Positions 22,417 through 33,991 of a stretch of DNA of 64,000 nt are shown here, one piece after another; the first letter of the stretch is position 1; each line of letters opens with the position of its first letter. Source of the DNA: Cryptomeria japonica (lineage: Eukaryota > Streptophyta > Pinopsida > Cupressales > Cupressaceae); contig NC_081406.1 in NCBI RefSeq assembly GCF_030272615.1, positions 265,265,192 to 265,329,191 on the forward strand, in the 5' to 3' direction. The position numbers were made by a program, and so were the translations under genes. A model generated the notes under the pieces. The model worked only from the letters and a program-made list of their open reading frames with translations. It was not told the origin of the DNA and searched no databases.

Positions 22417-24916
22417 ATGGTTGAAACCCGTCTTCAAAAATCTAGGAGAGAAACTAAAGAGGCTCAAGAGTCTGCAAACATGAGTTCTTATGAGTAGGAC
22501 AATGATATCTTTTTCAATTCTGATCATACTACATTACCTGACATGGATGCCTATAGAAACATTCCAAATGTTGAGAACATGGACACTACAAACAACAATG
22601 ATACACACAATGATGATATGGACAACTTTTCAGTACATTCAGCAGATGTGGAAGAATCCATTATGGATCCCCGTTTCAATCGATTGGTTGAGGAAATAAT
22701 AAGGAGGGATAGACAATACTTCTTACAAATGATGGCACAAAGTGGAGCCAAGATACCTCATGATTTTGACATGTCTCAAATAATGGAAAATCAACCTTTG
22801 CAACAACCTCACTCCAACATGGATCAAAGGAGGCCTAATAGTGGAGGCAATAGAAGACCACATCTTGTGCTTGAATCACCATCATCTTTGTTTCAAAAAC
22901 CAAAGGTCCCACATACACATGGTCAAGCATATGATACTCACCTTCGCAGACCATTATGGAAGTCTTATGCAGAGAAATATGCTCAATCACATATCAATGC
23001 TAAGGATCAACCACCAAAGCAATTGGATATTCAAAGGCATGCTCAAAATTTGGACACAAAGAAACCCCATGTCAAATTTGGGGGCAACACATTAGAACAT
23101 GACATGCCTGTAGAGTATGGTATACATGGACAAAATAGATATTTCATTCCTCAACATGAATCTATACCAAGTGGTCCATATATGCAGCATCACTATAGAT
23201 GTCCTCCATATGAACATGTGTACGATCAATATCATCCATAGATGCAACATGCTCCTCCTCCAATTGGTGCCTCAAGCATAGGGTATGGTCCAAGAAGTCG
23301 ATCTCCACCTAAGAACAATTTGGAGCAACAAATCAGGGACTTACAAAAGAAAATGGAGGACATAAATACACCGAAGCCAACTTACACAATGAGAGACATG
23401 TCCTTATCCATTTGACAAGAGCATTCCAATGCCTCCTTTTCCTACATACTTTGTGACACCTAAGTTTGATAAGTATAGAGGAAAAGGGGATCCTAAGGCA
23501 CACATAAGACAATTTTTCACAGCTTGCATTGAGGTAGCTTCAGAAGAGACATATTTAATGAGATTATTCCCACAGAGCCTAGGCGATCAAGCTATGGAAT
23601 GGTTCTCCCAACTTCCACCTGGAATTAAGTCATGGGGTGATTTAGCTGAGGCATTTATCCAACATTTCTCCTACAACATAGAGACAAACATATTAGTCAC
23701 TACTTTGTGCAACACTAAGCAAAAAGATGGAGAGTCTTTTTCATTATTTTTACAAAGATGGAGGAATCTAGCTAGCAGATGCTCTTGGGAAATTCCACAA
23801 AAACAAATGGTAGAGATGTTCACCCAAAATGTTAACAAAGACATTGGCTATGATCTAAGGAAAGCTTGTTTGTCCACCTTCAAGGACGTCATTGAAAAAG
23901 GCTTAGCAACAAAGAAGGTCCTAATTGAACAAGGAGTCATCAAAATATTCAAAGAAAACAAAGAGGACTTTAAAGGAAAAGATAAGCCAAGATTTTGGAA
24001 TAAAAACAAGAACACAGTCAATGATGGTGTTGTGGATGCCAATACAATACGACCCAAAATCATTTTTTCAGGATCAAGCTCTACAAACAATCAAGTGAAT
24101 ACTCAAACAACTTCTAGATCACGAAGGAAGTACACCCCATTGGGAGAACCACTTGAGTCCATTTTCAAAAAGCTAGTGGCAAACAAGATAATAACAATTC
24201 TAGATTTGCCTCCATATGAACCAAAGGTTAAACTAAATTGGTGGAATGATGACGAGTATTGTGAGTTTCATAATAGCAAAGGTCATAAAATAGGAAATTA
24301 TCATCGACTGAAGAACATCATACAAGATCTCATTGATAGAGGTGACATTGAGATTGAAGGACACTCATCCAATCAAGAACATGAAATGTTTAAGGAACCA
24401 TTCCCAAAACATGACAAAGGAAAAGCTAAAGTCATAGATGATCAAACCACCTATACCAAAGCATCCTACAACTATGATTCAACTATCAATCACATCTCGA
24501 TGGACAATTACGTCTCTACCATTATCATCAAGGACAAAAACCTTGAGAATTCTACCCAAAGACCTAAGATTGTCCTAAAAGGCATTGGATCTTCTTCGGA
24601 ACCTACCTCTGAATGTCATGTTACAACTCGTCGAGGTAAATTCACTTTGCAAGGTGCTCCAGCTAAAAACACGACTTCCTCATCAACCAAACCTGAGTAT
24701 GACCTTGTAGAACAGTTAGGGAAGACACCCGCAATCATCTCCATCCTTGAGCTTTTACGCATATCCCCCACACATAAAGCCATTCTTGACAAAATCTTGA
24801 GAGACACTTCCATCCCTACTGATTTGAACGTGGACCAGTTTCAAGCCATGGTGGGATACCTTTCTGTTCCACACTCCCTTACATTCACAGAAGTCGATGA
24901 CGCCTCCGTAAGTTAG
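22417..24916 (+). pseudogene. gag of element 5 (two early stops, one frameshift)
   Basis: ATG at 22417 starts the frame. TAG at about 22495 and 23239 interrupt it, and a one-base shift near 23398 leads into the capsid domain (23429-23930: KFDKYRGKGDPKAHIRQFF, QAMEWFSQLPPGIKSWGDLA, ETNILVTTLCNTKQKDGESF), the standard Ty3/gypsy capsid pattern. A zinc-knuckle-like unit near 24255 reads CEFHNSKGHKIGNYHRLK, with Tyr where the final Cys is expected. The frame ends at TAG 24914-24916 and continues in register into protease. In life it would form the particle shell. Confidence 0.85.
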
Positions 24917-25678
24917 CCACATAATGCACCATTACACATTGAAGCCTTCATACACAAACATAGATTCAAATGAGTCCTGATAGATGGAGGAGCAAGTCTA
25001 AACATTTGTACATTGAGCACTATTAAACAATTGGGATATTCCGACAAAGTTGTGAATTCTACAAACAAAATTACTATCAAAGCATATGATGATGAAGAGC
25101 GTTCATCCAAGGGTACAGTCACCTTACCTCTCAGAGTTGGGCCAGTTACAAAGGATGTGGTTTGTCAAGTACTTGATCTTGATCTCACATACAACATATT
25201 GCTAGGACATCCTTGGATTCATGAAATGAGGGCAGTCCCATCTACATATCACCAATGCATCAAGTTTCCACACAATGGAGTTGAAGTGACCATCAAAGCT
25301 GACCCAAATCCATTTATATATTGCAATAACCTGTGCCATAGATCAAAAATAACAATTCCAGTCAATCAAGAAGCTATTCCTTCATCAGCATATGTGGATC
25401 CAAAATCATTGAAAGCTTCTACACCAAAACAAGCAAAGATCAAAGAAATGTTCAAGATTAAAGACCTGGGATGTGGTGAGTATATCTTTCATGTTGATCA
25501 ACTCTCATTATCTCCTAAGACATTTAGTCCACAAGAACATACTACAAAAAATTTGCAATGCCAAGGAATTGGATATGAACCACCTAGTGTTGTGGCTACT
25601 AAGTCTAAATGCAAATCTCCTCTAGCGGTGCAAGCAACTCTTGATATCAATACTCCTAAGAGTGGTTCCAACAAATAA
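24917..25678 (+). pseudogene. Retropepsin of element 5 (in frame with gag, interrupted)
   Basis: This continues gag's frame. After a TGA near 24972 comes VLIDGGASLNICTL, the aspartic-protease active-site turn as found in Tat elements. ILLGHPWIHEMRAVPSTYHQ follows, the conserved C-terminal retropepsin stretch, and then a Lys-rich tail up to TAA at 25676. The catalytic Asp is present. It would cleave the polyprotein. Confidence 0.82.
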
Positions 25679-26229
25679 TCTATTGAGTGTATCACCAACC
25701 CTCTTGAGAACTCACATAGCCTTACCATTTCATCCACTCATTCCATTTCCACTCCACTTTCAGACTTGGATCAACAAGAATTACAAAAGCCCTTACTAAT
25801 CGACGATCACAAATCAAGCTATGAAAAGAAAAATCTACAAGTCAAAAATAAAGAAAAATTGTTCAGTCCAAATCAAAATCAAAAGCTACTGGACTCTGCA
25901 AAGATCAAAGTCAAGGATAAAAATCCTATGAAGCAAAAAGAATAAGAGTTGATCTCCCCTAATATCAAAATAACTGGGGGCAAAAGTTCTAAAATTTGAA
26001 GTCAAAAAGCATACTTGTTGATCCTAAGTCTCCATCATGCTATCCTACTTTCACTTCTTTTCACAATCATAAGCCTTCATCACTCATCCACTTGTTTCAC
26101 ACATCCTTTCCCTTTTGGTGATACATCATGGACCTTTAATGGAGCTTCCTCAAGGGACTTTGTTATCAGGGATGCCCAAACTTCTTTAGGTGACATGCAT
26201 ACGGGCTTGTGTAGTCCACACATTAGTAA
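25679..26229 (+). other. Deletion scar where RT, RNase H and integrase core should be
   Basis: The pol frame trails off in Lys-rich sequence with stops (to about 25990), including an ACTGGGGGCAAA phrase near 25973. Unplaced frame then leads straight to integrase C-terminal sequence. About 2.5-3 kb of a normal pol gene is absent. The exact join lies somewhere between 25700 and 26230. Confidence 0.7.
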
Positions 26230-26533
26230 TTCTATCTTAGTTCCTTTATCAAGGAAGATAGTCACTCGAGCAACATATCATTCAGTCAAGGAACATTGTA
26301 GTTACAATCATAAGGTTAAGCCTCGTACATTTGAGGTAGGTGATTTGGTTCTCAGAGAAAATCCCAAAAATCAGCAAGACAAAGAGAAGAAGGGCAAGTT
26401 CAAACCAAATTGGCTTGGTCCTTACATCATTACAGCAACATATGAATCTGGGGCATATCAGCTCTCAAATACAGAAGGTGAACCTTTGGAGGATCCTATC
26501 AACAGCATGCACCTTCGCAGGTTTTACACATAG
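26230..26533 (+). pseudogene. Integrase C-terminal tail of element 5
   Basis: About 100 codons are open: RATYHSVKEHCSYNHKVKPR, then FEVGDLVLRENPKNQQD and GKFKPNWLGPYIITATYESG, ending HLRRFYT and TAG at 26531. This is the GPY/F-type C-terminal module of gypsy integrases, which helps bind DNA. The zinc finger and the catalytic D,D,E core are missing upstream, so the fragment has no integration activity. Confidence 0.85.
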
Positions 26534-28110
26534 CTCTTTAGAGTATCCTAATTCAAAAAAAAAATACAAAAAAATTCAAAAATTTCAAAAATACAAAAAA
26601 AATTATAAAACAAAAAAATCGTTACTTGGTGAAAACCTAACAAATAGGCGCCTTGTGACACAAAAAAAAAAAAAAACATTGAAAAGTCGAAAAAAAGTAA
26701 AGAGAAATAATTTCGTCCAACGGTGAAAACCACTTCGATGGTGCCTTGGGCAAGTACCATGGTGAAAACTGGGTCACCAACACCATGCGTAGAGACATTG
26801 CTCCTCCCTCCTTCAAGATTCACTTTCATCCTTTCACTTTGCACACACTCACAACCTATTTGTTCATAATAAACTTACCCATTCCCATCATGGCTTGTTA
26901 TTGATCTACCCAAGATTGGTTAGCCATTCATAATAAACATTCCTTTTCACCCCTTTCCATCCATAATAAATCGGCTCCTATCTGTGGCTAAGGCAAATCC
27001 TACATCTAGTGATGGGTGTGGAACTAAGAGCATCACATGTTTTGAGGAGTACAGTTTCTTCTACTTTTCTTTAGTCTACCATGCACAATTCGCAATAAAG
27101 AAGCATCTGCATCGCCAATCCACAATAAAGTATCAGTTTCATGGATTCAGTCAGTTTCAGATGAGACACAGCAGCAACAATGGACTTCAACAAATCAAAT
27201 CTTTCAACCGACTCAGACAACATTTTGGTTCAGTGCTATCTATCCTTTCTGTAAAAGTAAACATTGTGACCACAATCAAATAAGACTTATACAAGTGACA
27301 AGAGACACTAAACTTGAGGACTACAGTGGATGTTGGTGTCGAGTCTTGGTTTTCTTTTGATTTTATCTTTTGGTGACATGTCTTTTAGCTTTTTCAGGAT
27401 GTCTCTGACTAGAGATTTTATCTCCAGGATGTTTTTGACTAGAAAGGCAAGGATGGGGTATCATCAACTATTTGTATTTGTTGTTTGTGGATTGTCTCTT
27501 AGTAATGCTATGACTTGTCCAAGGATATGAGGACACTGTGAGTCTAGTATGAATTGGGGCATTCCTTGTTTGTGATTGTCTTATCTCCATGCAAACAAGT
27601 ACAATGACTTTCTAGGTCGAACATATGCCTCGATTGTCATAACCTACTTGCCATAATTAAGCTTAATGATGATAACACACAAGAATCTCTTTCACCTTCA
27701 TATCTTATATCTTTCATCCCCCTTTCTTGATTGACTTCCATAATCCTTCTTGAGTCCGTGTAGCCTGCTATCACATGACTGAGTATAATGACACACCAAA
27801 AACATTTGCATCTCATGTAGTTTGCACCTGCATTATCACATATTAAGCATTTCATACATACATATAAATATCACAATTGCATCACATCCTGCACACAACA
27901 CCTGTTAGCACAATTTACATTTGCATTATCATATTCATCTGCATTACATACATTCACATTTGCATCATGCATACACATATAAAACATAAAAGAACAAAAA
28001 AAAATATATTGCATTGCATCATATACATATTGCATCCATATCATAAGCATCACATAAGAACATCTCATCACATAGGTACACATGCATATAGCTGCCGCAA
28101 AGATGAATCA

Positions 28111-28114
<4 letters not shown>
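26534..28114 (+). other. 3' region of element 5, AT-rich
   Basis: It opens with A-rich sequence. It carries the phrase GGTGAAAAC three times (about 26618, 26721, 26760), within longer similar phrases such as GGTGAAAACC...GGCGCCTTG. No gene is seen. From 27850 it drifts into CATATG/ACAT-rich low-complexity DNA. Confidence 0.55.

Positions 28115-28193
<79 letters not shown>
28115..28193. repeat. (AT)n microsatellite, about 39 units
   Basis: Pure AT dinucleotide repeat inside the 3' region of element 5. Reading frames through it are artefacts. Confidence 0.95.
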
Positions 28194-28197
<4 letters not shown>

Positions 28198-28302
28198 GTC
28201 ATGATACAATGATGTCAAAATCATATGGCTACAATCACTTGCAGGTGTCTACATCATCATACAAAAATGGTACAATACTTATACATAGGGAGCCCTCTAC
28301 GG

Positions 28303-28863
28303 CTATGATGAATTCCCTCCCTCAGAGCCGGCTGGCCTCAATGGAGTCTGAGCCCTAGAAGGACCCGCCCCAAGATCATCTCTTTTGGCCCCTGTGTCCT
28401 CTGCAGCCACCCCTAGTGTCGCCCTATCCGGACAGAGGAACCTACTGATAACTCCTGCCAACATTGTTGGTAGTGCTAATCTTGTCCATGTCATGGTATC
28501 CCATGCCACATGTCCCACCCTCATCTCCAGTCCCGGATCCTAGAACACTCATCTAAGGGCATCCCTGTCTCCATCTTGATCGTACGGAATCAGCTCCCCA
28601 TCGATCGGTATCTGCAGAATCCTGTATACATCCTCCAGGGTGACTGTCATCTCCCCCATCAGCAAATGAAAAGTGCAAGTCACAGAGTGCCACCTCTCCG
28701 CCAGTGCAGTCAGCAATCCCATGTTTGCCCGAAACTCAGGCACATACATAATGTATCTTAGACCCATGCCCTCAATGGCAGCTCAGTCCTCAAATGTCAG
28801 CTCCAGTTGTAACCTTTGAGTCTACAGGAATCTCTCTCGTGACTCCAACATAGGCAAGTACTC
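28303..28863 (-). pseudogene. Antisense frame with plant-mobile-domain (PMD)-like sequence
   Basis: On the strand opposite to gag, one frame from 28863 to 28303 is broken only by stops (for example near 28821, 28785 and 28547). The best-preserved part reads NMGLLTALAERWHSVTCTFH, then LLMGEMTVTLEDVYRILQIP and IDGE. That pattern (ERW...THTFHL..GEMT.TL.DV...LGLPIDG) is the plant mobile domain, formerly annotated transposase-28. Antisense PMD frames are known between pol and the 3' LTR of Tat/Ogre-type gypsy elements. A CTGCAG acceptor-like site lies just upstream at 28864-28869. Function is unknown in the family. Confidence 0.75.
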
Positions 28864-28902
28864 CTGCAGTCAAGCAAATCAATCATGTCAGTCATAGTGG
28901 CA

Positions 28903-29180
28903 TTCACTATTCATCATAAAATGCTACTTTTTATCTAAGTGTATATGGTACTCTATCCTAGTGACACTCACTGTTCATCACAAAGTGTTGCTTCTATCCT
29001 AGTGACACTCACTGTTCATCACAAAGTGTTGCTTCTATCCTAGTGGTACTCCCTATTCATCACAAAGTACTACGTGTTTGGCACTCCATGTTCATCACAA
29101 AGTGCTACTCACATTTGCACTCACTGTTCATCACAAAGTGTTGCTCCTATTGGTACTCACTTTTCATCACAAAGTGCCTT
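28903..29180. repeat. Minisatellite built on TGTTCATCACAAAGTG
   Basis: About seven imperfect copies of a 35-45 bp unit (CACTC-ACTGTTCATCACAAAGTG-TTGC-TCTATCCTAGTG). Two adjacent copies near 28965-29040 are identical. It lies in the presumed intron of the antisense frame. Confidence 0.85.
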
Positions 29181-29452
29181 GATCTATCCTATCCTAGGGC
29201 CTCTGCTTGAGTGAATCCTCTTGAGAAGTTTCCTAATTGGCAACGTATGTTTTATCACAGAATTGTCAATCCTAGCCCTATTTGTTATCCTAGTCTTCCC
29301 TAGAGGTCCTTCTTGAGTGTATCCTCTCAATAGCTTATCCAATCGACAGCGTATGTTCATCACAGAACTATCGATTTGACCTAGAAGACACAAATTCACA
29401 TTTTTGGACACAAACGTGTTTTCCTGACATAAACGTGCATTTATTACATTAC

Positions 29453-29644
29453 CTAGCATGCATTAATGACAACAATAAATGCATCAGAGTACAAGGAGGT
29501 TTTGTGGTACTTACTAGCTCTCCTGCCTCTGCTAGCCTCTGAAATCGACGAACGTGATCGAATCTGTGAGCCATTGCCATCGCTGCTAACTGTTGCTGCT
29601 CTATCTCGCTCTGCACTCTGATCTCTTGGATGTGTGGATGACAA
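29453..29644 (-). pseudogene. Possible first exon of the antisense frame
   Basis: A 63-codon frame rich in Ser and Arg (SSTHPRDQSAERDRAATVSS) starts at ATG 29644. At 29514 the minus strand has a perfect donor consensus GTAAGT, and 28869-28864 offers CTGCAG as acceptor after a pyrimidine-rich stretch. This would give an intron of about 650 bp. As read, exon phases do not match (130 nt before the donor), so an indel or a different exon boundary is needed. Confidence 0.4.
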
Positions 29645-29917
29645 TGAGGATGTATTTCCCTCGTGGTCTATCTTATAGACTGCCCTAGCCTTAGTCTCCT
29701 GTGTTAGTCTTCGTTATCCCGTGACTTTGTCACTTTATCTGGTCAGTCTATTCTAGCCTTTCTTTCTTATTGAGAGATTGTTTGTGGTCTTTTCACACAT
29801 TTTAATCCAATCTCTTGAGGGGGCATATCATTCCCATCTTGGGGCAACTCTGTATCAGTTCATCTTATCTTCTTTGAAACAACGCAACAAGCCGCATTGT
29901 CTCAAAGAGGGGCAAAA

Positions 29918-30691
29918 TGTAGACACCCAAAATTGTCCAGTCTAATTAAATAAATATTTTATTTATTTAATTATCTTAGCTTAATTCTTCTATTAATTAA
30001 ATAAATCTTTATTTATTTAATTAATTCATTTATCCTCTTCTAACCTTATTTCTCATTTAAATAAATACATTTATTTATTTAAATTATCCTTTTCCTAAAT
30101 TAAATAAATATCTTATTTATTTAATTGATCCCACTTCTTCTATTAATTAAATAAATCTTTATTTATTTAATTAATTCATTAACCTTTTCTACCCATGACA
30201 CATGTCATTCATCTCTTAATTCCTACACTACCTACCCTCTTATTATTTTCTTATTTTCTCTACCTACCCTCTAATCATAGCCGACCTCCTTTTACACCTC
30301 TCAATGTTATCCCTCCATTTCATATAGTGTCTTCTATATAAGGAGATGCTTCCTTCATTATCAAACCCCCCGTTGACTACTTGACTACACTACGCTTTTG
30401 AACATAGGCGATCCTACTTGCAACCACATTCCGTTCTTTGTTGAGCTCTTGTGCACATAAAATCTGAGAGCAAATATATCAAGCAAGATCAATGGAGATA
30501 GGAAGAATGGAGATCCAAACCCTATTGGACATGTGATGGTATAATGTTTGTGATTTCATTTGATTTGCATTGTCTTAGGTAATCTTCATATGTTATGGTG
30601 GATCTTTGTTGTTGTTAGGCTAGGGTTTTGTGGTTGAATTCATTTATCCTTTCAACATCGTTATTATTGTTATCCATTTTCACCATATACA
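29918..30691 (+). repeat. 3' LTR of element 5
   Basis: It follows the purine tract AAAGAGGGGCAAAA (about 29904-29917) and starts TGTAGACACCC. It has about 12 extra bases near 30495-30507 compared with the 5' LTR and ends ...CATATACA. TCGGT (30692-30696) follows. Confidence 0.93.
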
Positions 30692-30696
30692 TCGGT

Positions 30697-30929
30697 TTTT
30701 TCATATTGAGAATTAACATTCTTCGTGGTTTTTCGCTTCTTGGGTTTTCCACGTAAATTTTGGTGGTTCTTATGTCTGATTTGTTATGTGCATATGCTTT
30801 CATGTTCTATATATTTTGATTAATTCTATTAATTATTTCGGATCTATGAATGAAAGTTTAAAGAAATTTTTATTGTCAACTGATTCACCCCTCCCCCCCC
30901 CCCCCTCTTAGTTGCTCGGATATTCAACA
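30697..30929 (+). repeat. 3' LTR of element 4, second part
   Basis: The LTR resumes after the target duplication. It contains CTGATTCACCCC followed by a run of C, the same terminal motif as in element 2. It ends ...GGATATTCAACA at 30929. Both parts together give about 931 bp. Confidence 0.75.
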
Positions 30930-31389
30930 GTGGTTGCATGTGAATCATTGTTTGTAGGGTTCAACCATGGATCACTATAGTGAACAAACCTTGTCATGGT
31001 CAAGAGAACATTGGATATTTGGGAATGAGGTCATTATTTGCTCCATATAACAATTAATAATTACATGGACAGGTAGAGTCCTTGTTTCTCTTTAGCATGC
31101 TTGCACTACAATGCATTGAAAACATGAGGAAATGGTGCATGACAAGTTAATTGTGCTTGAGGAACACATTTAGGGATTATTTCCTTAATATGACAAATAT
31201 AATGAACATTGAGCCTAAAATCAAGACTTAAAGGTCTATTGTTGATGATATTGACATTTTATCAATTCAACAATGAATATTGGACTACTTGACAAGTGGT
31301 TTGCTTATCAAGAATACAATACCACTAGTGTTAATGAAGATGATTATATTACATTTATTTTGGGAATTCAAATGTTAGACTGACTTTGA
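30930..31389. other. Flanking DNA outside the left nest, no gene seen
   Basis: AT-rich sequence just beyond the LTR end of element 4. I find no frame, repeat or RNA gene here. Confidence 0.5.
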
Positions 31390-32529
31390 TGGATACATAA
31401 GGATGGTCACAATATAATGACTGTTGATTTTATGTTTGTCATGACTATAATGAAGGTTCATTGTACACTTCTTATTTGAAATTGTTATAGTGTGCACTAA
31501 CATAAAATGTTATATTAATTCATTGTATCACATGCCTTTTAGAGTTTCAACTATACACATTGATTGCATTTGACTAGAAGCACATGTGACTATTTATGTC
31601 ATGAATCATTATGTCTAGTCCTTGTGCACTTGATAATACATATTGGACATTGATTCTTCTCCTAACAATTTTCATGAAGAACATTGAATGTAGACTCTAG
31701 ATGTTGTAGGTATTAAGATTAGAGCTATTAAGTGATTGATATTTGATTGCAATCAACCATTTTGGTATTTATTATATAATTTTCTAAACAATTCTATTAA
31801 GTACTAATGTAGACAATAGGCAACTATTTCATGATGTAGATTAGGTGTTTTGATATAACATATTTATGATTTTGGCATGTGATATGTACATGGTTGAAGA
31901 TCTTGATCACAAAGCTAAAGATGATGCAACAATGTTCACTATCGGACAAATATACCATAAACATTGAGGCTCACACATTTTTTGATTCCTATATAGATCT
32001 CTAAACCTTCTTTGTGGAACATTTTGAGGAATAGTGGAAAAGTATTGCTATAGATTCATACCATATAAATCTCAAACTCTAATTCCTTAACACAATGTAA
32101 TGCATCTCATACCATTGTGTTGATTGGCTGGTACACCAATTTACAATATAAGTTTATGTGTATTATTGGTGGATACAAGATAGCAAGAAAGCTAAGGTTT
32201 ACAATGAGAGAATAGAAGAACACATCTTAGGTTTGGGATTTGTAAAACCTAGATTAACATATTACCTTTGACTGTAGTATTGAGAGAAGATTGATCCTTC
32301 TTTCAATTACCAATTTTAGTACTTATATTTTGATATTTGTGTGTCTTCTTGCAGCTTTTTAGTAGAAGGACATACTTGTAAGTACATTATCAAGGTGAAC
32401 TTGATGAGGGAGAGACAACACATGTTTTACACCTTCTACATAGACAATGATGATAAAGTTGGAATTATTGCATCTATAGAGGAAGGATGTGACATGAATC
32501 TCTTTGATCATTTGGTACTTGATAAATAG
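31390..32529 (+). pseudogene. Eroded MULE-transposase/SWIM zinc-finger pseudogene
   Basis: Short pieces in several frames keep the right order. WIHKDGHNIMTVDFMFV and a following HCTLL (31390-31475) recall the DDE-domain start of Mutator-like transposases. DWLVHQFTI and VYVYYWWIQDSKKAKVYNER (about 32120-32210) recall the segment before the SWIM finger. SCSFLVEGHTCKYIIKVNLM (32341-32400) matches a SWIM finger (CxC...CxH) with the first Cys and the His replaced. Many stops and frameshifts separate the pieces, so this is an old relic. It could instead derive from a host SWIM-domain gene. Confidence 0.45.
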
Positions 32530-33991
32530 TCAATTTTTTATTATATTGTTATATTATTCTATGTCAATATATAAGACACTTGACGAACGTGATGACATTG
32601 GAAGAAATGAAAATTGTCAAGTGTTCAAGGATGAATTTGTAGCTATGTAGATGAGGTTTTAGATGCACTTTAGTCATTCAAATTCTTGTTAATTGAATTA
32701 GTATTGCATAAACTTATACTTTTTAGTGTTCATAGACCATTAATTATTAATATGGAGAAATAGACATACGAATGAAATTGCTAATAAAAAATATGTATAA
32801 AGAATATATGAGTCGTGAAACTCATTCCGTGTTAGTTTCTTCATCAATAAGTTCTCACAATACATGTCCAACAAGGTTGAAAGAAGACACTTGATTGAAT
32901 TATAGAATCCAAGGGTATATTCATTTAACCCTGTATAAGATAGATTTGGTCGAGATCATGAATGTTAGAAGATGAAGAAGTATCTCCAACAATACTTCAA
33001 GGTTTCTACATACATTTTTTTTACAAACATCATCATCATAAATCCCTAAGCATTAAGAATGACTAATTAATGACATCGAATTTCTACAATCCATAATGTT
33101 GATAAATTATGATTTATGGATTCAGTTGTGTGAGAGTTTTTGCATCAACATTTCAAATCACACTTTGTGATCCATCCTTAGGATGAGAGAGGGATAAGAA
33201 GAAATGATAAGTTGCAAACCAAGACACACTAAAAAGGAGGGGTGGTGAGGGGGAAAGAGATGGAAGGAAGTACACAGAAACCAAAGTTAGTTGACAAAAT
33301 AAGATAGGGTTAAAAACATAAACAATCAGTTAATCGATAATGAAAATGAATAAAGACCTATGACCTTAATGGGGAACAAACACATTACAATTATATTGTT
33401 TATTAAAAATAGATTTATGTATACATATATGTATATATGTTTAATGCAATCTATATCAAAAAAAAATTCTGCAATATTTATATATAGTAAGAAAATATAA
33501 CACAAAATAATTAGAAAGAAAAGATTAACATAGAAATAATATAAAAGATCAAAGATAAATTAACATAGAGATAATATAAAAAATCAAAGATAAAACTATC
33601 TTACTATACTTCTATTGATATTAGCACAATAGATAGATCTATAACTAAATAATATGCTAAGAGATAAAATAAATAATATAAATTATAATAATATTAATTT
33701 TATTCAAACTAAACAACATAAAAGATAAAAACAAAATCTAATATATAAGGAAAAAATATATTGAATAAACCAAATTATAATAAAATGAAAAAAAGAAAAA
33801 AGAAAAAAAAAAAGAACACAACAGATAGAATGTATAATAATGAGAACCAAAAAAATTATAAGAATATGAAACAAGTATTATAAAACAAGATAATATAACA
33901 ATAAATTATATAGTTAATTATAAGCTAACATAAAAATAGAAACCTTAAGATATATGACTAAGATCTATGAGTTATCTAATATAATAACATA
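32530..33991. other. AT-rich DNA, no gene seen
   Basis: Very A/T-rich sequence, especially 33400-33990, with short tracts such as ATATAAAAGATCAAAGATAA repeated near 33540-33595. No coding or RNA feature is supported. Confidence 0.5.

Larger units (their letters stand above)
19090..30691 (+). mobile_element. Element 5: Ty3/gypsy Tat-like retrotransposon lacking RT-RNase H, with antisense frame
   Basis: An 11.6-kb element bounded by near-identical LTRs (763 and 774 bp) and an exact TCGGT duplication. Order: LTR, primer site, 2.5-kb leader with 304-bp tandem repeats, gag, retropepsin, an abrupt jump to the C-terminal end of integrase, a long 3' region with an antisense plant-mobile-domain frame, purine tract, LTR. 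By eye the LTRs differ at about a dozen bases plus small indels (a 4-bp and a roughly 12-bp gap), so it is young. The reverse transcriptase, RNase H and integrase core are deleted, so it was probably mobilised in trans. Confidence 0.92.

Noticed and set aside
27877-28194. 105-codon plus-strand frame
   Set aside because: Its second half is an (AT)n repeat and the first half is low-complexity CATATG-rich DNA.
28900-29180. CRISPR-like array of repeated TGTTCATCACAAAGTG
   Set aside because: Unit length and spacers are irregular, the DNA is eukaryotic, and it fits a degenerate minisatellite.
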